From Mesoterricola sp964627225 (GTDB lineage: Bacteria; Acidobacteriota; Holophagae; Holophagales; Holophagaceae), in contig CAZVHQ010000009.1 in NCBI GenBank assembly GCA_964627225.1, positions 1 through 64,000 of the forward strand: DNA of 64,000 bases, given 5' to 3'. A program made the translations under genes and the position numbers. Positions 1-7,828 of the stretch are shown one piece after another. The notes beneath the pieces are model-generated. The model worked only from the letters and a program-made list of their open reading frames with translations, had not been told where the DNA came from and did not search any database. How positions within the stretch are numbered: position 1 is the first letter of the stretch; the number at the start of each line of letters is the position of its first letter.

Positions 1-135
1 AGAAGATATCACCTCATTTCTGCATCAAATTGTTCCAATGATGTAGCAAAAAATATTTGGACCGGTGAGGTCAGAAGAACTGTCAAAGCTACTCAAGGAG
101 TCCCCCTTCCATACGGAGATGATTTTTTAACGTAA
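1..135 (+). CDS. C-terminal end of an unidentified protein (partial, runs off the window edge)
   Basis: Frame 1 is open from the first base for 44 codons and ends at a TAA at 133-135. The peptide ends in ...QGVPLPYGDDFLT and has ordinary soluble-protein composition with no recognisable motif. No start lies inside the window. In AT-rich DNA like this, 44 stop-free codons is suggestive but not conclusive. I do not recognise the family. Confidence 0.4.
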   Translation, partial: RRYHLISASNCSNDVAKNIWTGEVRRTVKATQGVPLPYGDDFLT

Positions 136-235
136 GCATAAATTAACACATGTGATAATTCAATTTTATTTTTTGTCTTTATCTTCAGCTAAACATTCAA
201 ACAGGTTCAGACTGTTTATCGCAGGAGAGTTTCGG

Positions 236-424
236 ATGTATGGTCGTTGTGAATTATGTCAAAAAATTGGGCGGGTCTACTCGATTAGTGGTTTTAAGCT
301 TTGTCATGCATGCTGGCTTGCTGCCAGGGGATCAAGTCGATGCATCAAATGCGGAAGAGAAACTCAATATCCTCTGATAAAACTTAAATGTCGAATCTGC
401 TACAGCCATGATCTAGTCAAGTAA
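236..424 (+). CDS. small protein with four CxxC motifs (predicted zinc-binding, 62 aa)
   Basis: I start it at the ATG at 236, which has a good ribosome-binding sequence (AGGAGAG) at 223-229. A longer reading of the frame from 152 has no such site. The 62-residue product carries four CxxC pairs (C5/C8, C23/C26, C36/C39, C52/C55), enough for two treble-clef or zinc-ribbon knuckles. It is basic and has no signal or membrane segment. Function unknown: small proteins of this type can bind nucleic acid or act as adaptors. It lies in the AT-rich accessory stretch near the peptidase and the defence-like operon. Confidence 0.55.
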   Translation: MYGRCELCQKIGRVYSISGFKLCHACWLAARGSSRCIKCGRETQYPLIKLKCRICYSHDLVK

Positions 425-653
425 CAGAATTGCAATTGGCTAAAAGACCTATCTGTCCCTATTCATAGCGGAAGTCGGTTCTGAAATGGACTACTCGTCG
501 TTATGCACCTACAGACTGTATTTCACTTTCTAGATCCAATGGAACTCTCCGTGATAGCGAACAGCGAACGTTCGTTCTCAGGGTTGGAAATTTAGACGAG
601 TGGTTACGAGATCGCGTGAGGTGGCTGGCACCACTCTTGTGCTATTGCATGCC
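425..653. other. gap without a recognisable gene
   Basis: No convincing coding frame, RNA gene or terminator is visible between the CxxC protein and the small predicted membrane protein. The base composition changes from AT-rich to mixed here. Confidence 0.4.
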
Positions 654-896
654 TCATGACAGGTTCAACCTGTCCACAACACCCATTGCTGACCCGCACC
701 GGTCAAAACATATCCCTCCGGCTCCAACGTCTGGCGGCGCAGCGGCAATGGCAACCGCCTTGATCACGAAAAAGGCGACGAAACCAATCAAAACCCGAGC
801 ACCCCTCAAGAAACCCGTTGGTAATACTTCGGGAAGCGCAATGGGAGTAAGTATGACTCCCCCTATAGGATCAGGTTGGCACCACTCCTCCATCAA
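654..896 (-). CDS. possible small membrane protein downstream of the M41-like peptidase
   Basis: An 80-codon frame begins directly after the peptidase stop (TTG at 896 or ATG at 893), so translation could be coupled. It contains one hydrophobic stretch, roughly residues 33-53 (RVLIGFVAFFVIKAVAIAAA), consistent with a single membrane span. No ribosome-binding site is evident and no family is recognised, so it could be a chance frame. The position directly behind the peptidase is the main argument for it. Confidence 0.3.
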   Translation of the reverse strand: MMEEWCQPDPIGGVILTPIALPEVLPTGFLRGARVLIGFVAFFVIKAVAIAAAPPDVGAGGICFDRCGSAMGVVDRLNLS

Positions 897-1931
897 TTAC
901 TCTGATGGCTCGGCTGGAAGATTCTGGAGCATACCCATGGCTATTAGTTCAAAGCCTTCACCATGCCAAGATTCCGGCAACTCGGAAGGAAGTTTGATTC
1001 CCCACTTCTCCATCCACCTCAGGTAAGCCCGCCCACTTTTTGAATCCTGCCATTCTATTGTCTGGGTGGAGAAGAAATCCTGCTGGTTCTCGTGAATGGT
1101 AGTAATGAGGGTGTTAGCTTTGTCGATCAACAGGTAGTAACTTTGGCTCAGACACTTAATCCTCTCAACTTTATAAGGACCACCAAGGGACGCTATATGC
1201 GCAACAGACATAGCCTTGCACACAACATCTAGGATGTTCCGTGCCAATTGCTCTTTCTTTGCCCGATCGATCACAGTAAGTTGCAGGCGGGTCTTGGATG
1301 GAACGACCAGTTTTGGTGCTAAAGGAGTCCGGGATAGAGCGGATCGCTCAGCATTTTGTGATTGGTCCAAAACTGCATTCAGTTCAGGTTGATTTCCATT
1401 ATAAACTTTTGAAAGGTTGTCATGGAATTCTTCTGGAGAGTTGCAAATTGCACTACCTGACTTAGAAGCCACATTTATGAGGGTTGCAGCCTCTTCTAGC
1501 AATTCCTTCCAGTTGCGTGTCAAGCTCAAATATACAGCGTGAATATCAGCACTTGTCCACCCTTCTGCACCCTCCCAGTCTGATCGTGACCACCCCTCTG
1601 AGTCATTAAAACAGTCTCCAAAGCTTGATTCCAAGCGTTCAGTTAAGGTCGATTCATCACAGTCCGATATGGAGTCAAATCCGCTAATTTCTTCTGCCAG
1701 GAATCCTGCAATAGCGACCCGCCGAAGTTTCAAAGGTGTGCTGGCTGATTCCTTGTAGTGGGTTGTTCCAATCCAAAGTTTTTCTTTCAAAAAATTGTCA
1801 GTGTCATTATGCCAAATGGCAGGCGACCCGCCCATCCCGCAGTGTCTGGTTACATTGGCATGACCGCACTCGTGAATTGCAGCTTTGCGAAGGTCAAAGG
1901 CTTCTATTTCTTCAATTGTCATCATGGTCAT
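897..1931 (-). CDS. free-standing FtsH/M41-type zinc metallopeptidase-like protein
   Basis: The N-terminal half resembles the protease domain of FtsH (family M41) without the membrane segments or AAA+ ATPase. Numbered from the first in-frame ATG at 1937, the zinc motif is H22-E-C-G-H26, followed by AGFLAEEI (compare GGRAAEE in FtsH) and TSADIHAVY at 128-136, whose Asp131 fits the third metal ligand. The C-terminal half is not recognised. I prefer the ATG at 1931 because AAAGGA lies six bases upstream, whereas it abuts the ATG at 1937. The length, about 344 residues, is far below FtsH (about 600+). Substrate unknown. It sits in the accessory region. A regulatory or defence-linked protease is possible but unproven. 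Confidence 0.6.
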   Translation of the reverse strand: MTMMTIEEIEAFDLRKAAIHECGHANVTRHCGMGGSPAIWHNDTDNFLKEKLWIGTTHYKESASTPLKLRRVAIAGFLAEEISGFDSISDCDESTLTERLESSFGDCFNDSEGWSRSDWEGAEGWTSADIHAVYLSLTRNWKELLEEAATLINVASKSGSAICNSPEEFHDNLSKVYNGNQPELNAVLDQSQNAERSALSRTPLAPKLVVPSKTRLQLTVIDRAKKEQLARNILDVVCKAMSVAHIASLGGPYKVERIKCLSQSYYLLIDKANTLITTIHENQQDFFSTQTIEWQDSKSGRAYLRWMEKWGIKLPSELPESWHGEGFELIAMGMLQNLPAEPSE

Positions 1932-1937
1932 CAACAT

Positions 1938-2626
1938 TCCTTTCCGTTCTGGTCATGCACGGCTGGTGGGGGCATCGAATACAGCAGCCTTATCGTCAGC
2001 CATAGTCCAAGCCTGAGAGTAACCGATTCAAGAGCGACATCCGGCGATGGTTTGGAAAGCTGAGGCTACTGTTGCGCCGTCCCCCCCAGACTCCCTGAAT
2101 TGGGCGGGCAGTGATGATTGGGGGTCACTGGCGGTCTGGAAGACAAGCCACGGGGCAGGGCATTGCCATGGTGTCTCCGACCTGGGCAGAACGGAACCCC
2201 TGGACATGTCCGTCTGAGAATTCAATCCAGAGCATGCCCTTGCGCCGCCAAAAGGCAACTGGTGTCGGTATTTGGGACGTTGATTCCTCCATGAGTGAAA
2301 TATATGGGTTGATTTATGATTTTCAATGAGAGAAAAATATTGAAAATGAGCCGGGTGCCAACATCCAAGATGGCTGGGAGCCCCCAGGAGCGGCGGAGCG
2401 GATCGGGAGGCGGGATGGTGGCGGGGAATGCCGCTTAAGGTTCCGGGGCACCCGGGCTGACGCAGGTATGGTTCTGGAGGAAGCGACTGGGTCTTCCCAG
2501 ATGCATGGACGAATCGATTTCTTTATGGTGCCTACGCTACGGGCGGTCTCGCCCTGGATGCCGACCAGGGCTACTCCCATGCCAGCCGACGGATCCCCCG
2601 CTCCCACTCGAACCGGTCATTGTCCG
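1938..2626. other. gap of about 690 bases with no supportable gene
   Basis: Several short frames overlap on both strands, but none shows a ribosome-binding site, recognisable motif or protein-like composition. The DNA lies beyond the broken yoeB gene and may be decayed accessory sequence. No terminator or repeat was recognised. Confidence 0.4.
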
Positions 2627-2731
2627 TCAGTTGTTAAAGCACTGACCGTGTCCGTCTCCGCCACCCTCAGGTGGTCGTGCTGGTTGAAGTTGAGATGGTT
2701 CCCAAGCTTGATGGGAGAAGATCAGCTTCAT
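2627..2731 (-). pseudogene. yoeB: truncated YoeB-type toxin remnant
   Basis: The yefM stop overlaps an ATG as ATGA at 2728-2731, the usual yefM-yoeB junction. The new frame begins MKLIFSHQAWE, the N-terminus expected for YoeB (E. coli-type MKLxWSExxWEDY). After codon 11 the similarity ends. The frame continues with Pro/Gly-rich sequence of no resemblance to the toxin and stops at 2627-2629, giving 34 residues instead of about 84. None of the later catalytic residues of YoeB is present in any nearby frame. I infer that a deletion or rearrangement destroyed the toxin. Confidence 0.7.
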
Positions 2732-2979
2732 TCGGGAAGCTTTCGCACGACGCCCCTACCGACTTCAAGCTGATCAATGGCGGCGTACAGGCGAGTGGCG
2801 TTCGCCGGACTTCGCAGGAGGTAGGCAGTCTCCTGGAGAGAATTGAAGTCATCCAAGGAGATCAGGACGACCGAGGGTGCCTTGGACCGGGTAATGAGGA
2901 CGGGGTCATGGTCTGAGCACACGCGATCCATGGTGGCAGCCAGATTGGCACGGGCACTGGTGTAACTTAGGGCGTCCAT
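2728..2979 (-). CDS. yefM: YefM/Phd-family antitoxin (now without a functional toxin)
   Basis: The 83-residue protein starts MDALSYTSARANLAATMDRV and continues through PVLITRSKAPSVVLISLDDFNSLQETAYLL, the YefM/Phd fold that binds DNA and neutralises the YoeB RNase. I start at the ATG at 2979, which has GGAGG five bases upstream, not at the upstream ATG at 3006. It is complete at its C-terminus (GVVRKLPE) and overlaps the toxin start by four bases. Because the toxin is broken, this is probably a relic or an antidote against related YoeB toxins. Autoregulation of its own promoter is usual for the family. Confidence 0.85.
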   Translation of the reverse strand: MDALSYTSARANLAATMDRVCSDHDPVLITRSKAPSVVLISLDDFNSLQETAYLLRSPANATRLYAAIDQLEVGRGVVRKLPE

Positions 2980-3078
2980 GAATTCCTCCACTTGCACATG
3001 ATCCATTACAAATTATCAGTGTTGGCGTCTCACGGCACTACTCAGTCCTCACCTGATGGTCATTCCCCAATTTAAGAT

Positions 3079-3768
3079 TTATGCAGGTTCAAGTAGATAC
3101 TTTTTTTGGTCGAATGCCCAAATAATGCCCGAACCCACTTCGTTCATCACCTTGAAGGCTGCATCGCGGAGATCCATGTAGTCTTTAAGAGATATACCAC
3201 TTCGACTTTCTCCATGAGCGACTTTGTTTCTGAAAACTAATAGTTTGTCGATTGTCCCGGTTAGTGCATCAAATTGATCGTGAGAAAGACCAACTTTATA
3301 TAAATTTTTCCTGAGAACTATAGGTTTTAAATTTGATTCAATATCTATATAATCATCTGGAATGTCTACAATTTGGGTCATAATTTCTGCTGAACGTTCA
3401 AGGAATTCTCTCTCTCGAGCCAATCTATGCAATTTAGTATCGTCAGGAAGAGAATTCTTAAATTCAATACATTTTTTATTTGCTTCTCGCAACTCGCCAA
3501 ACACTTTTTCCATTGAAGCAGCGGCAATCGCATGGCTGGCGCGACGGAAAGATATTTTTTCGCTATTGATTGCATCCACATATAAATTAAGAACCAGCTT
3601 TATATGTCCTTCGAAATGAGAATATAATAAGAGAACTAATGCTCTCCGATATTGATCGTGCTTCGTCAAATCAGAAATCCCAGAACCAACATTTTGAAAA
3701 AATAATAGTTCACTGATTCTCCAAGATTTATCCTCTTCTATCTGGGCTGTGATTTCTTCAAGATTCAT
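3079..3768 (-). CDS. HEPN-domain protein of the MAE_28990/MAE_18760 type (predicted RNase)
   Basis: This 229-residue protein has an N-terminal helix with SHFEGHIK (50-57) and a C-terminal RNKVAH (180-185), the Rx4H signature of HEPN ribonucleases. The pattern fits the MAE_28990/MAE_18760-like HEPN group. The start ATG overlaps the stop of the upstream DUF262 gene (ATGA at 3765-3768), so the two are translationally coupled. By family knowledge it would be the toxic RNA-cleaving effector of an abortive-infection or toxin-antitoxin-like defence operon, with the neighbour sensing or restraining it. That role is inferred. The gene is visibly AT-rich compared with the core genome to the right. Confidence 0.75.
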   Translation of the reverse strand: MNLEEITAQIEEDKSWRISELLFFQNVGSGISDLTKHDQYRRALVLLLYSHFEGHIKLVLNLYVDAINSEKISFRRASHAIAAASMEKVFGELREANKKCIEFKNSLPDDTKLHRLAREREFLERSAEIMTQIVDIPDDYIDIESNLKPIVLRKNLYKVGLSHDQFDALTGTIDKLLVFRNKVAHGESRSGISLKDYMDLRDAAFKVMNEVGSGIIWAFDQKKYLLEPA

Positions 3769-4913
3769 AGCATCTTTCCTAATTGATCCTTTACAAAACC
3801 TATCCTTGAATTCAGAGGTCCCGGGCTATTTTTCCCTCCACCAGTGGTGAGACTAACAAATTCTGGATCTAATTTGATATTCAAGAATAAATTCTTTATG
3901 TCGAGTATATGGCTATCATCTGATATATCAATTTTATTTAAGTAGGGTTGAAGCCCGACACAGAATGATTCGAAATGATAGACCCCAAATCCTTTGATGA
4001 GGTCAGTACGCAACTTGTTTGCTCGACTGAATGATTCCTCGGCAAGAGTTGAACTTAGGATCTCAAAGGTTCGGTCGAAGTTTCTCTCTTCTTCCGGCAT
4101 ATTGAAAGCGACGGGATTATCAGGATCGGAAACAGCTTCCATGTATTCAGTTAAAAAATCATTTACATCATGTGTGAAATGCTGAATCCAATTCTTAAGA
4201 GCAAAGAATCGCAATACCAATTCTTGATCGTATGCACCAAGAATTTGTTCATCTGAAACTGTACTGATGCAAATTCTAAACGATTCTTTTTGGCTGAGTC
4301 TAATAACAAAATCACTAAATTGAGAATCAAGCAAACGTATAGTACAATTGCGTAATTGCTGGTCAGTCAACGCTTGTCCTCCAGAATTCAATCTCTTAAA
4401 CATGTGGTACTTGAACTTTGGATCGCTACCCTTGCGGATTATCTCCACACGAACAAATGCCCTACGAAGTTTTATTTTTAATGCGAGTGGAAGATCTTCA
4501 TAGCCTTTCCCATTTAACGATTTGATGATATCGCAATCTTGCAATTTTAGGTAGTCTCCGATCGCAACTGGTGGAACCAAGTGCGGGGCGGATAGTATTC
4601 CTCTAAAATGCATGTAAGATGAAATGCGTTGCAATCCATCAATTAATAATTTTTTATTGTCTTCGATTTCAACAACGTAAATTGGAGGAACAGGCATTTC
4701 AAGAAGAAGAGATTCAATGAATCTTGATCGAGCGCCCTCGGACCACAGGAAAAGTCTTTGGTAATCTGGATTAATATCCAATTCCCCTTCTTCTATCATA
4801 TTTGCCAGTTCATTAAATGAAATATCTAAGCTTTGTGTATGGACATTTTTCATCTGACTCTCAACATCGCGAATCAGGTCCACCCCAGTTTCTTCAGGTT
4901 CTATATTACTCAT
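3765..4913 (-). CDS. DUF262 (ParB/Srx-fold, GmrS-like) protein
   Basis: The 382-residue protein has the DUF262 core at its N-terminus: INPDYQRLFLW (47-57), a helix ending in EMPVPPIYV (72-80) and LLIDGLQR (89-96), the DGxQR motif that in this superfamily binds or hydrolyses nucleotide. The rest is helical, and no HNH nuclease motif of the GmrSD type IV enzymes is visible, so the nuclease function may have moved to the HEPN partner. Its ATG directly follows the methyltransferase stop and its end overlaps the HEPN start, giving one three-gene transcript. A sensor or regulatory ATPase/NTPase for a defence operon is the most likely role. Confidence 0.8.
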   Translation of the reverse strand: MSNIEPEETGVDLIRDVESQMKNVHTQSLDISFNELANMIEEGELDINPDYQRLFLWSEGARSRFIESLLLEMPVPPIYVVEIEDNKKLLIDGLQRISSYMHFRGILSAPHLVPPVAIGDYLKLQDCDIIKSLNGKGYEDLPLALKIKLRRAFVRVEIIRKGSDPKFKYHMFKRLNSGGQALTDQQLRNCTIRLLDSQFSDFVIRLSQKESFRICISTVSDEQILGAYDQELVLRFFALKNWIQHFTHDVNDFLTEYMEAVSDPDNPVAFNMPEEERNFDRTFEILSSTLAEESFSRANKLRTDLIKGFGVYHFESFCVGLQPYLNKIDISDDSHILDIKNLFLNIKLDPEFVSLTTGGGKNSPGPLNSRIGFVKDQLGKML

Positions 4914-6257
4914 TTAGACCCCTTCCCTTTGTAACACAATAACCTTCTCCGTGACTGTCCTGTTGGAAACATATTTCGTAGCTCGTGAATTTCGACTTAC
5001 CATTGACCGGTTTGAAGGGAACTCCATTTCTTGCCGAAAATGCAAATCAAATTCAGATCCCATCTCAACAACAATTTTAGGGAGATCGTTATGAATATTT
5101 TTATAAAATGAATCTTGAACAACCATGCAACAGGTCCCCTTTTTTTTGATGACACGGTTTATTTCTGAGATTGATTTAAATAATCCTCCAAAATATTGAC
5201 AATGATTTTTATAATAATACCCACTGGAAGCTTTTGAGGCATGGGATTCAACCAATTTAATGAAATCAATGCATGATTTTCCCCATTCCGGTATCGGGGT
5301 AGGAGTCGCGGTAGCATTGGTGGCAGTTCCCATAAATTCTACCCTAAAGGCAGCATATTGACTTTGGGTCATACCAAGAGTAGCGAGTTCTGGGGATGTA
5401 GCAACAGCGTAATCGATTCTGGTGCAGTAAGGCGGAGAGGTGAGAACAATATCGATCGATTGATCGGGAAGATCAATAAGAGAAGAGTTTCCAAGTAATA
5501 TCCTTGATTCAAATAGTTCAGAATCTTGCCAACGGGAAGGAATGACCGATAATAGAGATGAGACCTGTTTCAAAAAACAATTTTCAAAATTATCTCGTCG
5601 AATGCTAATATGATTAGTTTCATCTTTAGCGGATTTTATCCATGTTGGGTTGGTTGTTTTGAATCCATCTAAGTAGCTTCTAACAGTTCGAAACAGTGCA
5701 ACATAAAAGAAAGCAGCAATGCTAGAAATGCAACTGGCGTTATGGATTTCAAAATCTGCGTTCTGATACTCCTCAGTCGTTAAAATTTTGTTGATTGCAC
5801 TTCCAACTTTTCGAACTCGCTTCGATGTTGCCAAGTCGTACCAATTTCGGAGCAAAGAGCCAGAGCAATCCGGGATTTTTATTATTCGACTTTCTTCTAA
5901 TATATGCGCTGCAAGAGGTAGCATGCTATCTATGTCATATCTCGAAAGCAAACGAGCTTTGGCGATAATTACCATCACCGGGTTGATGTCAATTCCAACA
6001 GATGCCACACCTAAATTTGTAGCGGCAGAAGTAACCGTTCCGCTACCATTCCAAGGATCAAGCACTACCAACTCCTTGCGGCGTTTAAGGCTGTGCAACA
6101 AATTGTAAGCAAAACTTTCTGAAAAGCCCGCATAATAAGGGTAAAAATTTTCTCCTCGACTTTGTTTAAGTGCGAGCACGCTTCTTTTGGGATTCCCAAT
6201 TTGCAAACCAAAAGGGGAAATCCCTCCAAATGTGCGACTTTCTTCTGCCAGTTTCAT
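4914..6257 (-). CDS. DNA methyltransferase (N4-cytosine/N6-adenine type) of the defence operon
   Basis: The 447-residue protein has the SAM-binding motif DPWNGSGT at 67-74, followed by VGIDINPVM, and the catalytic TSPPY at 273-277. That identifies an amino-methyltransferase acting on exocyclic N of A or C. The order is motif I before motif IV, separated by about 200 residues, a large insertion that may hold the target-recognition region. It is first in the operon with DUF262 and HEPN genes, suggesting self/non-self marking. No specificity can be read from sequence. The start ATG at 6257 has only a weak AAAAG upstream. Confidence 0.85.
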   Translation of the reverse strand: MKLAEESRTFGGISPFGLQIGNPKRSVLALKQSRGENFYPYYAGFSESFAYNLLHSLKRRKELVVLDPWNGSGTVTSAATNLGVASVGIDINPVMVIIAKARLLSRYDIDSMLPLAAHILEESRIIKIPDCSGSLLRNWYDLATSKRVRKVGSAINKILTTEEYQNADFEIHNASCISSIAAFFYVALFRTVRSYLDGFKTTNPTWIKSAKDETNHISIRRDNFENCFLKQVSSLLSVIPSRWQDSELFESRILLGNSSLIDLPDQSIDIVLTSPPYCTRIDYAVATSPELATLGMTQSQYAAFRVEFMGTATNATATPTPIPEWGKSCIDFIKLVESHASKASSGYYYKNHCQYFGGLFKSISEINRVIKKKGTCCMVVQDSFYKNIHNDLPKIVVEMGSEFDLHFRQEMEFPSNRSMVSRNSRATKYVSNRTVTEKVIVLQREGV

Positions 6258-6997
6258 CTTTTATGATCCATTAAGAAGTTTTGTGGGGTGTATATCATGA
6301 AGCCGATGCCTTCCAGCTTCGCAATAATTATGCATCCGAATTGACAGGCTACCGACTACCGATTCTATTCCAACCTCGAATTTTCGAATGGCGCAGGACG
6401 AGCAGAGGGGGCTCATCTGTGGGGTCACTGGGAAGGAATGCCTCTGGAGCCTCCTGAGCCGAGGGTCCACAAGCAGATGTGTACTCCGCCCCACCACGGA
6501 GCCGGAGTCGGTCCGAAGATTGACCACCCCATCCTTTCGCGCCCAGAGGATTCTTCACAATCAAAATACCCGCCCCCTCCTGCGCCGCCAGCAGGGAGAC
6601 ATGACGCCAAGAAGTTGCCCGGCAACTTTCGATGAGTGACGTGGTAGCCGTGCCGACGCGCAAGGGCGTCTCGGACAGGTCGCCCTTGTCGCGTGACCAC
6701 GGTCAGGGGCTGGTGACAGGTCTACAAGGATTCTGTACATGCCTCCAGTGGTGCGGGTGCGTCGATTCGGCGTTGCACTTTGGCGAGTGGAAAATGCGAC
6801 TGACCAATAAGTGGGAAAGTTAATGCTGGTGCGGGTTTTCGGCGGTATAATACTTGCACCTCTATTGCACTTTTACGGGCAAATCAGGGGTGATTCTCCA
6901 CCAATGACCCTGCGGGGTGATCCGATCTTCGATAGTGGGGCATACAAGGGAAACGCCCGTCAGCATTGAGCTTTCGAGCGTTCAACTCAACTGAATC
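6258..6997. other. 740-base gap between the defence-like operon and tRNA-Thr
   Basis: No credible protein gene: frames here overlap on both strands and lack motifs or ribosome-binding sites. No integrase remnant was recognised. A perfect TATAAT lies at 6846-6851 on the plus strand, but no gene follows it on that strand before the tRNA, which is antisense, and no matching -35 box is seen. The promoter of the methyltransferase operon must lie in the left part of this gap. The gap marks the change from AT-rich to GC-rich DNA. Confidence 0.5.
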
Positions 6998-7073
6998 TGG
7001 AGCCGCTTTCCGGATTTGAACCGGAGACCTTCCGCTTACAAGGCGGGTGCTCTACCAGCTGAGCTAAAGCGGC
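6998..7073 (-). tRNA. tRNA-Thr (anticodon UGU)
   Basis: The complement folds as a full cloverleaf: acceptor arm GCCGCTT (7073-7067) pairs with AAGCGGC (7008-7002), the D arm holds AGCTCAGCTGGTAGAGC, the anticodon loop is CTTGTAA giving TGT (reads ACA threonine codons), and the T arm holds GGTTCAAATCC. The 3' CCA is encoded at 7000-6998. Its 3' end faces the AT-rich accessory region, the usual geometry for tRNA-targeted island integration. Confidence 0.95.
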
Positions 7074-7213
7074 ATGGGCCCGGTTGGCGGGGTGGCTGGG
7101 CCGGGCTTCATGGCAGTATGCCTCAGGGGCCGGGGCGCTGCCAACCGGTTCCGGCTTCCCGCGCGGGGGCGGGGATGGGATGATCAGGCCTTTCCCGAGC
7201 ATCGAGGTGCCGT

Positions 7214-7786
7214 TTGGACCAGCTTTACCGCATCGCCGTGGTGGATACCGAGACCACCGGACTCTATCCCTCCCATGACCGGCTGGTGGAGATCGCCGTC
7301 ATGCTGCTGGAGGTGGACGGCGCCACCGGCCGGCTGGTGCGGACGCTGGAAACATACCAGGAACTGAATGATCCGGGCATGCCCATCCCGGCCGCGGCCA
7401 CGGCCATCCACGGCATCACCGACGCCATGGTGAAGGGCTGCCGGATCGATGCGCAACGGGTGGCGCGCATGCTGGGCTGCGCGGACCTGGTGGTGGCCCA
7501 CAACAGCGGGTTCGACAAGGGCTTCGTGCGCCAACTGGTGCCCCAGGTGGATGCGATGGTCTGGGGCTGCTCCTGCCGCGGGATTCCCTGGCGCAAGCTC
7601 TACGCCCAGCTGGAGAACACCCGGCTGCAGTACCTGGCGTCCCGGCTGGAGATCCGCGCCGGCACGGCCCACCGGGCCCTCGGCGACGTGGAGACCACGG
7701 TCAACCTGATCCTCCGCGCCGATCCCGCCGGCAACACCCACCTGCTGCACCTGATCACCCGCAAGCTGGTTTCCCGGGTATATTGA
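7214..7786 (+). CDS. DnaQ-like 3'-5' exonuclease (DEDD family)
   Basis: The 190-residue protein has the three exonuclease motifs: ExoI VVDTETTGL at 9-17, ExoII VVAHNSGFDKGF around 91-102, and ExoIII HRALGDVE around 152-159 with the catalytic His and Asp. It matches the epsilon-subunit/RNase T superfamily of metal-dependent 3'-5' exonucleases, but has no extra domain and is not next to a polymerase gene, so an accessory role in DNA or RNA trimming is as likely as proofreading. Translation seems to begin at TTG 7214, with GAGG upstream. The short hypothetical gene behind it may be co-transcribed. Confidence 0.85.
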   Translation: MDQLYRIAVVDTETTGLYPSHDRLVEIAVMLLEVDGATGRLVRTLETYQELNDPGMPIPAAATAIHGITDAMVKGCRIDAQRVARMLGCADLVVAHNSGFDKGFVRQLVPQVDAMVWGCSCRGIPWRKLYAQLENTRLQYLASRLEIRAGTAHRALGDVETTVNLILRADPAGNTHLLHLITRKLVSRVY

Positions 7787-7828
7787 TCTTCCCATCGGGC
7801 GGAGGCTGCGCCTTGGGTTGGATCCTTT

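Noticed and set aside
616..1026. Open frame on the plus strand opposite the peptidase
   Set aside because: It is a shadow of the peptidase and of the small frame at 654-896, with no ribosome-binding site or recognisable motif.
2731..2916. Plus-strand frame antisense to yefM
   Set aside because: A shadow; the minus-strand yefM frame has the family match and ribosome-binding site.
6846..6851. Perfect TATAAT before tRNA-Thr
   Set aside because: It is on the plus strand while the tRNA is on the minus strand; no gene follows it and no -35 box is present.
6258..6997. Integrase remnant next to tRNA-Thr
   Set aside because: No frame shows tyrosine recombinase motifs; the island is proposed only from composition and position.
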